9,270 nt of DNA. It comes from an uncultured Rhodobacter sp. (GTDB lineage: Bacteria > Pseudomonadota > Alphaproteobacteria > Rhodobacterales > Rhodobacteraceae). Location of the stretch: the NCBI GenBank assembly GCA_937901435.1, contig CALGTJ010000406.1:1-9270 (forward strand). The letters are read 5' to 3'. A program made the translations under genes and the position numbers. Positions 1 to 9,270 of this stretch are shown piece after piece (within the stretch, counting starts at the first letter, position 1; the number at the start of each line of letters is the position of its first letter). The notes under the pieces are model-generated. The model was not told the origin of the DNA, did not search any database, and saw only the letters and a program-made list of their open reading frames with translations.

Positions 1-1
1 G

Positions 2-388
2 TTCATCGGCTCGGCGCATGGCATCGGTCGGCGGCGGTGGGAAGAGCTGGCGGATGTCTTTCGCGCTGACGACAGCGGCCTTGACGATCTGATCCATCGG
101 ATCAGCGGCGATGAGGCCAAAACCTCTGACGAACGCTTTGCGCTGGTCTGCGACGCTGTGACGGGCCGCCAGAAGACATCTGTCGGGAAACCCGCCGTGG
201 CCCCTGCCCTGTCGATCCGGCTTGGCGATGGAACGCAATTGGCAGAGATTCGGGAAACTGCGCGCGCGTTGACCGTCAAACTGTCAAAATCAGACGCGCC
301 CGAATTTGCCCAGTGGATCCGTGACAACGCGCAAACAGAGTTAACTCGCCTCTATGAGGCGTGGAAGTCGGATAAAAAAACCGACTGA
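2..388 (+). CDS. repB: RepB, ParB-like plasmid partition protein (C-terminal part)
   Basis: Partial gene, open at the left edge; 128 residues are visible in the frame starting at base 2 and ending with TGA at 386-388. RepB proteins of RepABC replicons bind parS palindromes and, with the ATPase RepA, segregate low-copy plasmids. The visible part has the basic signature IGRRRWEELAD near its start, which is characteristic of the middle/C-terminal region of RepB, followed by an acidic stretch, a segment reading LGDGTQLAEIRET, and a tail ending RLYEAWKSD, as the family commonly ends. The N-terminal ParB nuclease-like and HTH parts lie outside. It is the gene directly upstream of repC in the same orientation, as in all repABC operons. 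An internal ATG or GTG start would be misleading because the frame is open to the window edge. Identity is inferred from the C-terminal pattern plus position before repC. Confidence 0.85.
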   Translation, partial: FIGSAHGIGRRRWEELADVFRADDSGLDDLIHRISGDEAKTSDERFALVCDAVTGRQKTSVGKPAVAPALSIRLGDGTQLAEIRETARALTVKLSKSDAPEFAQWIRDNAQTELTRLYEAWKSDKKTD

Positions 389-433
389 TCCGGAACCAGA
401 AGAAATCACAAAAAAGGAGCACGACAAGCAACC

Positions 434-472
434 AAAAAAGAAAGAGCCCCCCAAGGTCACCTCGGAGAGCCC
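434..472 (-). terminator. Rho-independent terminator of the ctRNA, strand-specific
   Basis: Read on the minus strand, the 13-nt arm GGGCUCUCCGAGG (472-460), the loop UGA (459-457) and the arm CCUUGGGGGGCUC (456-444) form 13 consecutive pairs, four of them G-U wobbles. The tract UUUCUUUUUU (443-434) follows directly. On the plus strand the wobbles become A-C mismatches, so repC mRNA would not form the full stem. This gives a clear direction to the element. Confidence 0.85.
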
Positions 473-487
473 AATCTGTTCTTTGCA
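434..487 (-). ncRNA. Counter-transcribed antisense RNA (ctRNA) of the repABC operon
   Basis: RepABC replicons encode a small antisense RNA in the repB-repC gap that lowers repC expression and acts in incompatibility. Here the minus strand has a -35 TTGACT (516-521) and a weaker -10 TACATC (494-499) separated by 16 bp, then a terminator hairpin at 444-472 with a U tract ending near 434. The predicted transcript, about 487 down to 434, is about 54 nt, the size expected of such ctRNAs. The RNA end positions are estimates. The element is antisense to the repC leader mRNA, about 115 nt upstream of the repC start. Confidence 0.75.
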
Positions 488-493
488 CTTTCA

Positions 494-521
494 GATGTAA
501 CAGCTTCTCTGCCTCAGTCAA
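494..521 (-). promoter_or_regulatory. Candidate promoter for the ctRNA
   Basis: On the minus strand TTGACT (516-521) matches five of six bases of the sigma-70 -35 consensus. TACATC (494-499) is a weak -10 match at a 16-bp spacing. Its distance to the terminator at 444-472 gives a transcript of the right size for a repABC ctRNA. The -10 is the uncertain part. Confidence 0.55.
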
Positions 522-524
522 CAA

Positions 525-539
525 CAACCGATTCGGTTG
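525..539. repeat. Inverted repeat in the repC leader
   Basis: CAACCGA-T-TCGGTTG is a perfect 7-bp inverted repeat around a single central base. A wider arm pair, GTCAAC (517-522) and GTTGAC (536-541), overlaps it. It lies immediately upstream of, and partly over, the -35 of the ctRNA promoter. It could be a protein-binding site or, in the repC leader RNA, a stem of 4-5 pairs that takes part in the repC control switch. No function is shown. Confidence 0.5.
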
Positions 540-583
540 ACGTGTTTTTGTGGCCTTTTCACAGATAATTCCTGTTCTCCGGG

Positions 584-596
584 CCTTTCCAAAAGG
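584..596 (+). promoter_or_regulatory. repC ribosome binding site inside a small hairpin
   Basis: AAAGG at 592-596 lies 5 nt before the GTG at 602 and is the reason for choosing that start. It is complementary to CCTTT at 584-588 across a CCA loop, with two possible G-U pairs extending the stem. The binding site could therefore be hidden in folded repC mRNA, in keeping with the known RNA-structure control of repC in RepABC replicons. Confidence 0.5.
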
Positions 597-601
597 TTGC
601 C

Positions 602-1801
602 GTGGCGAAAGACATGGCATTTATTCAAGCAGCTGCGGCCCATGGGTCGGGCAACGGTAAAATATTGTCCGCGAACAATCCGGTTCCAGAACGTCACATC
701 GTAATCGACGTGATCCGCAAGGCGGCCCCCCTGATCGGCCTTGGTGCGCCTGTTATTGCGACACTAGATGCGATGCTGTCCTGTCTGCCTCCCAAGCGAA
801 ACCACCACACCGTTTTTGCCTCGAACGCGACTTTGACGTTTCGTCGCAATGGCATCTCTGACCGAACAATCCGGCGTCATGTTGCGGATCTGCAAGAGGC
901 CGGTCTGCTCAGTCGGCACGACAGTCCCAACCGCAAACGCTACAGCCGTCACAACCCGCACGAGGGCAAAGCCCTGCGATTTGGTTTTGACCTGACGCCT
1001 CTGTTTGCCAGATTGCACACCCTCGCGGCCCTCGCAGGACAGGTCATCGAAGAGCAGGAAAAGATCGCTTATATAAGGTGCAAGATCAGGGCTATTGCCA
1101 ATGACCTGCTGATTAAGAATCCCGAGAACGAATTCGCAAACGCGGCGAAAAAGGCTTTGCGGCGCAAGCTGTCTTACGCGGATTGCTCTGATCTTTTAAC
1201 GCAATCGCTCGCCCTCGCCCCAAACCCTGCCTATGAAGCCAACGCCCCAGCAGATCAGGAATCCAGCAAAAGCACATTGAATATGTCCGGCACCGACGGC
1301 CAAAATGTCCGGCACCATCAGAAGTCAAATAAAGAAAGTATTGATAGAACACCAGAAACGCTAACCCCCACGCAAAATGACACAACGAATCCTGAACCCG
1401 TCACAATCCCGGAATTGCTAAGCGCCTGCCCTGACGCCATGCAATTTTCGCTAAGACCCATCAACACGTATTCAGATGTGGTCGCTCATGCCCGCACGCT
1501 TGCGCCAATGATTGGGATCGACACAGCCAGCTATGAGGCGGGACACCGAAAGCTGGGGCCGGTTGGCACAGCAATCACTGTGTGGGCGATGATCCAGTTT
1601 CATGACCGGATAAAATCGGTCGGCGCTTATTTTCGCGCGCTGACAAGTGGCACGAAAAGTGATGGGTTTGATCCAGCGACACTGATCCGACGACTGGCGA
1701 ACTTGCAGAACCGCAAATACCCAGACCGGACATTGTCCGCGGACAATATATCAGCTGGGGCAGATACAGGGGCAGGGGCCATAGCAGGGGTGACAGCATG
1801 A
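602..1801 (+). CDS. repC: RepC, RepABC-type plasmid replication initiator
   Basis: 399 residues, the usual RepC length. RepC is the initiator of RepABC plasmids; it binds an origin inside its own gene. Residues about 60-120 form the winged-helix DNA-binding region (HHTVFASNATLTFRRNGIS, then a recognition helix around TIRRHVADLQEAGLL and a basic wing). Residues about 205-260 are a polar, low-complexity linker. Residues about 270-365 are the conserved C-terminal domain (SLRPINTYSDVVAHARTLAP, TVWAMIQFHDRI, GAYFRALTSG). The GTG at 602 is preceded by AAAGG at 5 nt; an ATG at 614 is a possible alternative with a poor ribosome site. The gene follows repB and the antisense RNA, and carries two parS-like palindromes and a candidate origin. 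It converges on ppsR with a 29-bp gap and no visible terminator. Family assignment is firm; the compatibility subgroup cannot be told from sequence alone here. Confidence 0.95.
   Translation: MAKDMAFIQAAAAHGSGNGKILSANNPVPERHIVIDVIRKAAPLIGLGAPVIATLDAMLSCLPPKRNHHTVFASNATLTFRRNGISDRTIRRHVADLQEAGLLSRHDSPNRKRYSRHNPHEGKALRFGFDLTPLFARLHTLAALAGQVIEEQEKIAYIRCKIRAIANDLLIKNPENEFANAAKKALRRKLSYADCSDLLTQSLALAPNPAYEANAPADQESSKSTLNMSGTDGQNVRHHQKSNKESIDRTPETLTPTQNDTTNPEPVTIPELLSACPDAMQFSLRPINTYSDVVAHARTLAPMIGIDTASYEAGHRKLGPVGTAITVWAMIQFHDRIKSVGAYFRALTSGTKSDGFDPATLIRRLANLQNRKYPDRTLSADNISAGADTGAGAIAGVTA
664..679. promoter_or_regulatory. parS-like palindrome, copy 1 (one mismatch)
   Basis: ATTGTCCGCGAACAAT differs by one base from the perfect palindrome at 1732-1747. 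RepABC plasmids carry 14-16 bp palindromes of this form (a TTGTCC arm, GC centre and GGACAA arm here) as RepB-binding centromeres and incompatibility determinants. This copy is in the 5' part of repC, encoding ILSANN. Confidence 0.65.
1283..1316 (+). repeat. 12-bp direct repeat in repC, candidate iteron pair
   Basis: ATGTCCGGCACC occurs at 1283-1294 and again at 1305-1316, a 22-bp spacing (about two helical turns). Because 22 is not a multiple of three, the copies are read in different frames (MSGT and NVRH), so the repeat is not explained by protein sequence. It sits in the variable linker of RepC, right before an AT-rich stretch. Confidence 0.5.
1283..1385. other. Candidate origin of replication (oriV) inside repC
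   Basis: RepABC origins lie in an AT-rich part of repC and are bound by RepC. In this gene the most AT-rich stretch follows the 12-bp repeat: bases 1321-1360 are about two-thirds A+T in an otherwise GC-balanced gene. The encoded linker is polar and poorly conserved, which would leave the DNA free to serve as an origin. Placement is inference from family knowledge. Confidence 0.4.
1732..1747. promoter_or_regulatory. parS-like palindrome, copy 2 (perfect 16 bp)
   Basis: ATTGTCCGCGGACAAT is its own reverse complement over 16 bp. A further half-site, GGACA at 1728-1732, abuts it, giving three alternating half-sites in a row. Together with the near copy at 664-679 it fits the RepB-binding centromere of this replicon. 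It is 52 bp before the repC stop codon. Confidence 0.75.
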
Positions 1802-1830
1802 AGAGCGGTCTCGTTCAGGGCAATACCAGA

Positions 1831-3255
1831 TCAATCGCCATCACTAGAGGCGCGCAACAATCCGTATTTCCGCAGCTTCACATACAGAGACTGACGCGAC
1901 AGCCCCAGCATTTCCGCCGCGGCCACCCGGTTGTTCGAGGTCAGTTCTACCGCCGTTTCGATGCAAATCTTTTCGACCACATCCGTCGTCTTGGCCACGA
2001 TATCGCGCAACGACTGGCTGCCGATCAGTTCGATCACCGATTGCATGTCCACTTCGCCCAGTTGCTGCGTCTCAGCGCGCGCGCCGTCAATCCGGCTGGT
2101 GTCGCGCAGCACAAGGGCAAAGACAGGATCCGCGCCGCTGGTCAGATGCGTGATCGATATTTCGACCGCGCGTTCACCGCCGTATTCGCCAATCACCTTG
2201 GTCGTGTAGACGCGCATCGTTCCGCTGCGGGCCGCATTTTCCAGCATCACTTTCATATCGACGTCACCGCGCCCCAGAAAATCCGCGATAGAGCGGCCTT
2301 TGATCAACGAGGCCTGCGCCACATCGCTAAGTGTCAGGAAGGCGCTGTTCGCACTAAGGATGACGCCAGAGGTCGAGACAAAGACAATCGCATCCATGCC
2401 GCGATCATACAGCCCTGACAGGTTGTCCTGCAGGCTGTCAGATTTCAGCGCCGTGGGAACCGTGTTACTGATCCGGCAAAGCAACAGCTGCTCTCCGCCC
2501 ACGCGGAACACCATCGGAGAGACAGAAACCGTCTGATTGGATCCGCGTGGTTTCAGATTGATCTGAGTATGCGTTTCCTCGCGTGCGACCGCGACCAAAC
2601 GATCGGTCACCTGATCTTTCGATCCGTCCTCGAAAAGCTGGTCAAAGGCGAACCCGATCAACTGGTTCCCGGATTTGCCGAACATTGCCAAGGCCGCAGG
2701 ATTGCAATCCTGAACAAGCCGGTCCGCGAGCGACACAAAGATCACCGCATCCTCAAGCCATGCCATAAGCACCCGGAACCGCAGATCATGTTCGCGGCGG
2801 GATTCATAGTTTTTTTCCAGCGAGATCTGCGCGTTCACAAGCTGCTGCTGCATCTCTGCGATTGTGCGCATATCCCGGCCAAGCATCAGGACAGACGCGC
2901 CGTCTTCTACTGAATGAAAACTGTAGCGCATGGGAAATTCGGGATAATCACCATTGGCAGCATGCGACATTTCGATAACGCGCGCGCGCCCGGTGCCTTG
3001 TTCGATCTCACTTAGCCGGGTGTTGAATTTTGGCACCGCCTCACTCATCAGGGTCTGACGCAAATCCTGCCCCATGAACCGGGTGAACCGTTCCTTGGGA
3101 CGAAGGCCGGGATTGGTCGTGACACCGCTGACAATGCCCTGAGGCGTGATCAGAATGGCCACATCAGCGACCTGAGTGATGATCTCTGACACGATTTCCG
3201 GCCCGACCCCAAGTATCAGCCCGTTTGTCCAGGTTGTCTCTGCTTGCGATCTCAT
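1831..3255 (-). CDS. ppsR: PpsR/CrtJ, redox-responsive repressor of photosynthesis genes
   Basis: 474 residues, normal for the family. PpsR/CrtJ represses bacteriochlorophyll, carotenoid and light-harvesting genes by binding TGT-N12-ACA palindromes. Layout: N-terminal PAS-like domain (about 20-125), glutamine-containing helical linker (125-160), first PAS domain (about 160-265), second PAS domain (about 280-390) and a Fis-type helix-turn-helix at 444-466 (AAAEMLGLSRQSLYVKLRKY). Cys260 and Cys431 sit where the two redox-active cysteines of Rhodobacter PpsR/CrtJ lie; Cys184 is an extra one. The frame is open 14 codons further upstream, but the start chosen is the ATG at 3255: AAGGGGAC precedes it closely, and it overlaps the aerR stop as ATGA, implying translational coupling. 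It likely represses both its own operon and bchF through the operators at 4113-4130 and 4209-4230. The 3' end faces repC, where other PGCs often carry bchG/bchP. Confidence 0.96.
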   Translation of the reverse strand: MRSQAETTWTNGLILGVGPEIVSEIITQVADVAILITPQGIVSGVTTNPGLRPKERFTRFMGQDLRQTLMSEAVPKFNTRLSEIEQGTGRARVIEMSHAANGDYPEFPMRYSFHSVEDGASVLMLGRDMRTIAEMQQQLVNAQISLEKNYESRREHDLRFRVLMAWLEDAVIFVSLADRLVQDCNPAALAMFGKSGNQLIGFAFDQLFEDGSKDQVTDRLVAVAREETHTQINLKPRGSNQTVSVSPMVFRVGGEQLLLCRISNTVPTALKSDSLQDNLSGLYDRGMDAIVFVSTSGVILSANSAFLTLSDVAQASLIKGRSIADFLGRGDVDMKVMLENAARSGTMRVYTTKVIGEYGGERAVEISITHLTSGADPVFALVLRDTSRIDGARAETQQLGEVDMQSVIELIGSQSLRDIVAKTTDVVEKICIETAVELTSNNRVAAAEMLGLSRQSLYVKLRKYGLLRASSDGD

Positions 3256-4013
3256 CGCACTGTCCCCTTTTTGCAAAAGGTCAGCGCATCTTGCCAATTC
3301 GCGGTGGAATGGTCCGCCCCGATCACGGCAGCGACATCTTCTTTACGATCTAACACATTCCCGCCTAACAAGACCGGCGCATTGTCGTTTCCGGCGCGCA
3401 CTCTGTCTACAACTTTTTCAAGGAAATCAAGGGATTCGGCGCGACTGGCCGAGATTAGCACGCCAGCGGTTTCTGGCAGCCTGACAAAGTCAGCGATCTC
3501 ATTCAACTTCAGGTCCAGCGCCATGCGTACCACGCATCCGGCCCGCCGCAGTTGACCGGCAAGAACGGTGGCCCCCAGCGTGTGCTGAACCCCTTGCGGG
3601 ACAAACAAACACAGCTCTCCCTTCAGCGCACGAAAGTTCAGGGCAGGGGGGGTGAACCATGTTGTATCAAGATCCCAGAGCAGATTCTGAAGACGCGCAG
3701 AGGCACTGGACACCTGAACAAAGGTCAATCTGTTATCCGTCCACGCGTGCCCCAACTGGCGGGCTATGACCGGAACGTAAAAGTCCGCAATATCCTCGTC
3801 ACGCACTCCGGCGCGACGCATGTTAACCAGCAAGGTTACCAGAGCGCCCGGATCGTTTGCCAGAATCACATCAAACAGGCGCGTCATAAACCGCAACAGG
3901 ATGCCGTCTTCTGGCCGCTGCACATCACGGGCCAGAACGGTCAACGTGTTGCGTGCAATCGCATTAAAATCCAGAACGGGCGAATCAGTGTAGTCACTTG
4001 AGCTTTGTCGCAT
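3252..4013 (-). CDS. aerR: AerR/PpaA, cobalamin-binding antirepressor of PpsR
   Basis: 253 residues from the chosen start, matching AerR/PpaA. These proteins bind a cobalamin and counteract PpsR/CrtJ, adjusting pigment synthesis to light and oxygen. The N-terminal half is a helical bundle (around LGHAWTDNRLTFVQVSSASA). The C-terminal half is a Rossmann-like B12 domain, with GELCLFVPQGVQHTLGATVL carrying His144, at the position of the proposed cobalt ligand (His145 in R. capsulatus AerR), then the strands around GVLISAS and APVLLGGNVL. The ATG at 4013 has GAGAAGG at a 9-nt spacing; a GTG at 4043 would add 10 residues but has no clear ribosome site. It is first in the operon and overlaps ppsR by 4 bp. 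Its promoter is probably under the operator at 4113-4130, giving a feedback loop. Confidence 0.93.
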   Translation of the reverse strand: MRQSSSDYTDSPVLDFNAIARNTLTVLARDVQRPEDGILLRFMTRLFDVILANDPGALVTLLVNMRRAGVRDEDIADFYVPVIARQLGHAWTDNRLTFVQVSSASARLQNLLWDLDTTWFTPPALNFRALKGELCLFVPQGVQHTLGATVLAGQLRRAGCVVRMALDLKLNEIADFVRLPETAGVLISASRAESLDFLEKVVDRVRAGNDNAPVLLGGNVLDRKEDVAAVIGADHSTANWQDALTFCKKGTVR

Positions 4014-4047
4014 CAGCAACACCCTTCTCACGCGCTGACACACCGAT

Positions 4048-4066
4048 CATAGCTTGTCATAGCTTG
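4048..4066. repeat. Tandem 9-bp repeat in the aerR leader
   Basis: CATAGCTTG occurs at 4048-4056 and 4058-4066, one base apart, so the period is 10 bp, about one helical turn. It is 35 bp upstream of the aerR start on the side between the operator and the gene. It could bind a regulator along one face of the DNA or be a chance duplication. Confidence 0.45.
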
Positions 4067-4112
4067 GCTTACATTATTAGTCGCTTCCAATCGTCTACAT
4101 TCATAGGTCTGT

Positions 4113-4130
4113 TGTCAATTAGTATTGACA
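4113..4130. promoter_or_regulatory. PpsR operator 1 with outward -35 boxes on both strands
   Basis: TGTCAATTAGTATTGACA is an exact TGT-N12-ACA site with six-base arms. The right arm is TTGACA on the plus strand, pointing to bchF; the left arm is TTGACA on the minus strand, pointing to aerR. Both are perfect -35 hexamers, so bound PpsR would block both promoters at once. The -10 boxes are weak: AATTAT at 4150-4155 with 19-bp spacing for plus, GACGAT at 4090-4095 with 17-bp spacing for minus. Confidence 0.85.
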
Positions 4131-4208
4131 TCAACTTTTTCAAATACAAAATTATGCAATAAAATCAAGGATTGCGCATTTTTCTGCCTAGAAAATTTTG
4201 CCCGGAAA

Positions 4209-4230
4209 TGTGTAAATCAAAGTTGACACA
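4209..4230. promoter_or_regulatory. PpsR operator 2 before bchF
   Basis: TGTGT (4209-4213) and ACACA (4226-4230) flank exactly 12 bases, giving a perfect TGT-N12-ACA site with five-base arms. It contains a second TTGACA (4223-4228), a -35 candidate for bchF, with no good -10 downstream. Its centre is 98 bp from operator 1, which would allow cooperative binding or looping, as known for PpsR/CrtJ at paired sites. Confidence 0.8.
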
Positions 4231-4284
4231 TCTTCATTAGAGTGTCAGTTTTCAGTCAGGGACACCAATAACCGGGGAATCCGA

Positions 4285-7592
<3,308 letters not shown>

Positions 7593-7603
<11 letters not shown>

Positions 7604-9270
7604 ACTGATCCCACAGGTCTATAATCGGGCCTATAATTTTGTGATCCTCACGCTGGATCGCCATGCGGCTGGCCCCGCCGCCCGTGTGGCCCCGATGCTG
7701 GCGATGGATTTTCCGGGTCTGAACGTGTCCATCCATGCCGCAGCTGAGTGGGAAAAAGACCCAAGCGCGCTACAGGCCGCCAAGGACGACATCGCCCGCG
7801 CCGATATCATCGTGTCCTGCGTGCTGTTTCTAGAGGATCACCTGAACGCCATCCTGCCAGAGTTGCGCGCGCGTCGCCCCTATTGCGATGCCATGGTGGG
7901 TGTCGTGTCGGATCAATCCATCACCAGCCTCACCCGCATGGGCGATCTGGACATGTCAAAGCCCGCCTCTGGCGCGATGGCCCTGCTGAAAAAGCTCAAG
8001 CCGTCCAAAGGCGGGTCCAGCAAATCCGGCGCAAGCCAGATGAAGATGCTGCGCCGTCTGCCCAAGATCCTGCGTTTGATCCCCGGCAAATCGCAGGACC
8101 TGCGCGCGTGGTTCCTGTCGATGCAATATTGGCTGGGCGGGTCGGACGAGAACATCGAAAACATGATCCGCTTTCTGATCACCCGCTATTCCAGTGTCAG
8201 TGAATGGCGTGGCGTCAAAGTGGCAGAGCCGATCGAATATCCCGAATGCGGTGTCTATCATCCGGATCTGCCGGGTCACCATATCTCTACCGAACTGTCT
8301 GATCTGAACCTGACCGGCACGGGGCCGACCATCGGTATCCTGTTGCTGCGCAGCTATATCCTTGCCTCTGATACCGCCCATTACGATCATGTCATCCGCG
8401 CCTTCGAGGCGCAGAGCTGTCGTGTGATCGCTGGGTTTGCCGGGGGCCTCGACGGGCGTCCCGCAATCGAGGCCTATCACATGGGCCGCATTGATGCGCT
8501 GGTGTCTTTGACCGGGTTCAGCCTTGTGGGCGGGCCTGCCTATAACGACACCGCCGCCGCTGTCACGATCCTCAAGGAACTGGATGTGCCCTACGTCAGT
8601 GCGCAGCCGCTTGAATTTCAGACGCTCAGCCAATGGGCGACGGGCGGGCAGGGGCTATCCCCCATCGAAACCACCATGCTGATCGCCCTGCCAGAGATCG
8701 ACGGCGCGACCAACCCGACCGTCTTTGCCGGACGTCACGGGATCGAGGGCTGTCAGAACTGTTCGACCCACAATTGCGCCGCCCAAGGCGTGGTTAAGGC
8801 GATGGCCCCCTGCCCAGAGCGGATCGAAGCGCTGGTTGAAAAGGCCACACGCCTTGCCGTTCTGCGCCGCAAGCGGAACGCTGACAAAAACGTCGCGGTG
8901 GTCCTGTTCGGCTTTCCGCCCAATGCGGGCGCGGTCGGCACGGCGGCCTATTTGTCGGTCTTTGAATCCCTGCACAACACCCTGCACCGCATGGCGCGCG
9001 AGGGGTATGACATCACGCCTCCCGAAACGGTCGACGCCCTGCGAGAGCATGTGCTGAAGGGCAACGCCCAGATTTACGGTCAAGAGGCCAATGTGGCCGA
9101 TACGGTCAGCGCCGATACGTTGGTGGCGCGCACGCCCTGGCTGGACCAGATAGAGGCCACTTGGGGCCCGGCGCCCGGCAAGATCCAATCCAACGGGCGC
9201 GAGGTGTTTATCTTTGGCGCGCAGTTCGGTAAGGTCTTTGTCGGCGTGCAGCCCACCTTTGGCTACGAGG
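7593..9270 (+). CDS. bchH: BchH, magnesium chelatase large subunit (N-terminal part)
   Basis: Partial: 559 codons are visible and the frame is still open at the right edge; full BchH is roughly 1,200 residues. BchH binds protoporphyrin IX and, driven by the AAA+ BchI-BchD motor, inserts Mg2+, the first step committed to bacteriochlorophyll. The start reads [20 protein letters not shown] followed by LDRHAAGP, typical of the family. Other family blocks are [54 protein letters not shown] and a cysteine-rich stretch with Cys387, Cys390 and Cys395 ([10 protein letters not shown]) followed by [14 protein letters not shown]. The ATG at 7593 has GAAGG 6 nt upstream and lies within the end of bchB, an 11-bp overlap. 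No frameshift was seen. bchL and bchM would be expected next, beyond the window. Confidence 0.96.

Noticed and set aside
537..569. Possible plus-strand promoter for repC, TTGACG (537-542) with GATAAT (564-569)
   Set aside because: The spacer is 21 bp, too long for a sigma-70 promoter; repC is normally transcribed from upstream of repA.
276..620. 114-codon minus-strand frame across the repB-repC gap
   Set aside because: It overlaps the end of repB and the ctRNA with its terminator; the hydrophobic run comes from the U-rich tract, and no ribosome site or family match is evident.
1798..2418. 206-codon plus-strand frame starting at an ATG that overlaps the repC stop
   Set aside because: It lies wholly opposite ppsR apart from its first bases, has no recognisable protein features (rich in His, Arg and Gln as antisense frames of GC-rich genes are), and ppsR is clearly the real gene.
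2412..2440. Inverted repeat CTGACAG / CTGTCAG inside ppsR
   Set aside because: Within conserved coding sequence, with a loop of more than 10 bases, no T tract, and no placement that suggests function.
3256..3297. Longer ppsR form with 14 more N-terminal residues
   Set aside because: It would overlap aerR by 46 bp, while the ATG at 3255 has a good ribosome site and the ATGA junction and gives the usual family length.
4055..4073. Third PpsR-like site, TGT-N13-ACA
   Set aside because: The spacing is 13 rather than 12, and the arms beyond the core are not symmetrical.
7956..9188. Two long minus-strand frames opposite bchH (7956-8633 and 8655-9188)
   Set aside because: The plus-strand bchH frame is continuous through this whole stretch and matches the family; the antisense products look like GC-bias translations.

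Overview
The window looks like part of a plasmid from an aerobic anoxygenic phototroph of the Rhodobacteraceae (Roseobacter group). It is GC-rich alphaproteobacterial DNA. The left part is the end of a RepABC-type replication and partition module (3' end of repB, an antisense RNA in the gap, complete repC). The rest is one edge of a bacteriochlorophyll photosynthesis gene cluster (PGC). The family assignments come from reading the proteins; the plasmid location and taxon are inferences from gene content and order.

Layout. 1-388 is the C-terminal end of RepB, the ParB-like centromere-binding protein. 389-601 is the repB-repC gap. It holds a minus-strand terminator hairpin followed by a U tract, and a matching minus-strand promoter, together the expected counter-transcribed RNA (ctRNA) of about 54 nt that controls repC. 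602-1801 is repC, the initiator, which contains two copies of a 16-bp palindrome (candidate parS) and a repeat plus AT-rich stretch (candidate oriV). repC converges on ppsR with only 29 bp between their stop codons.

1831-4013 (minus strand) is the two-gene regulatory operon aerR-ppsR: the cobalamin-binding antirepressor AerR/PpaA and the redox-responsive repressor PpsR/CrtJ, joined by an ATGA overlap. 4014-4284 is the divergent control region, with two perfect TGT-N12-ACA PpsR operators. 4285 onward (plus strand) is the tightly packed operon bchF-bchN-bchB-bchH, each gene overlapping the next; bchH runs off the right edge.

How they work together. BchH (with BchI and BchD elsewhere) inserts Mg into protoporphyrin IX to enter the Mg branch. 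BchN and BchB form the catalytic component of dark-operative protochlorophyllide reductase (the BchL partner is outside the window). BchF hydrates the C3 vinyl group late in bacteriochlorophyll a synthesis. PpsR represses these genes in response to oxygen and light, AerR counteracts PpsR, and both operons read outward from the shared operator region. The most notable feature is the junction itself: a complete plasmid replication gene placed directly against the pigment cluster, which suggests photosynthesis here is carried on an extrachromosomal replicon.
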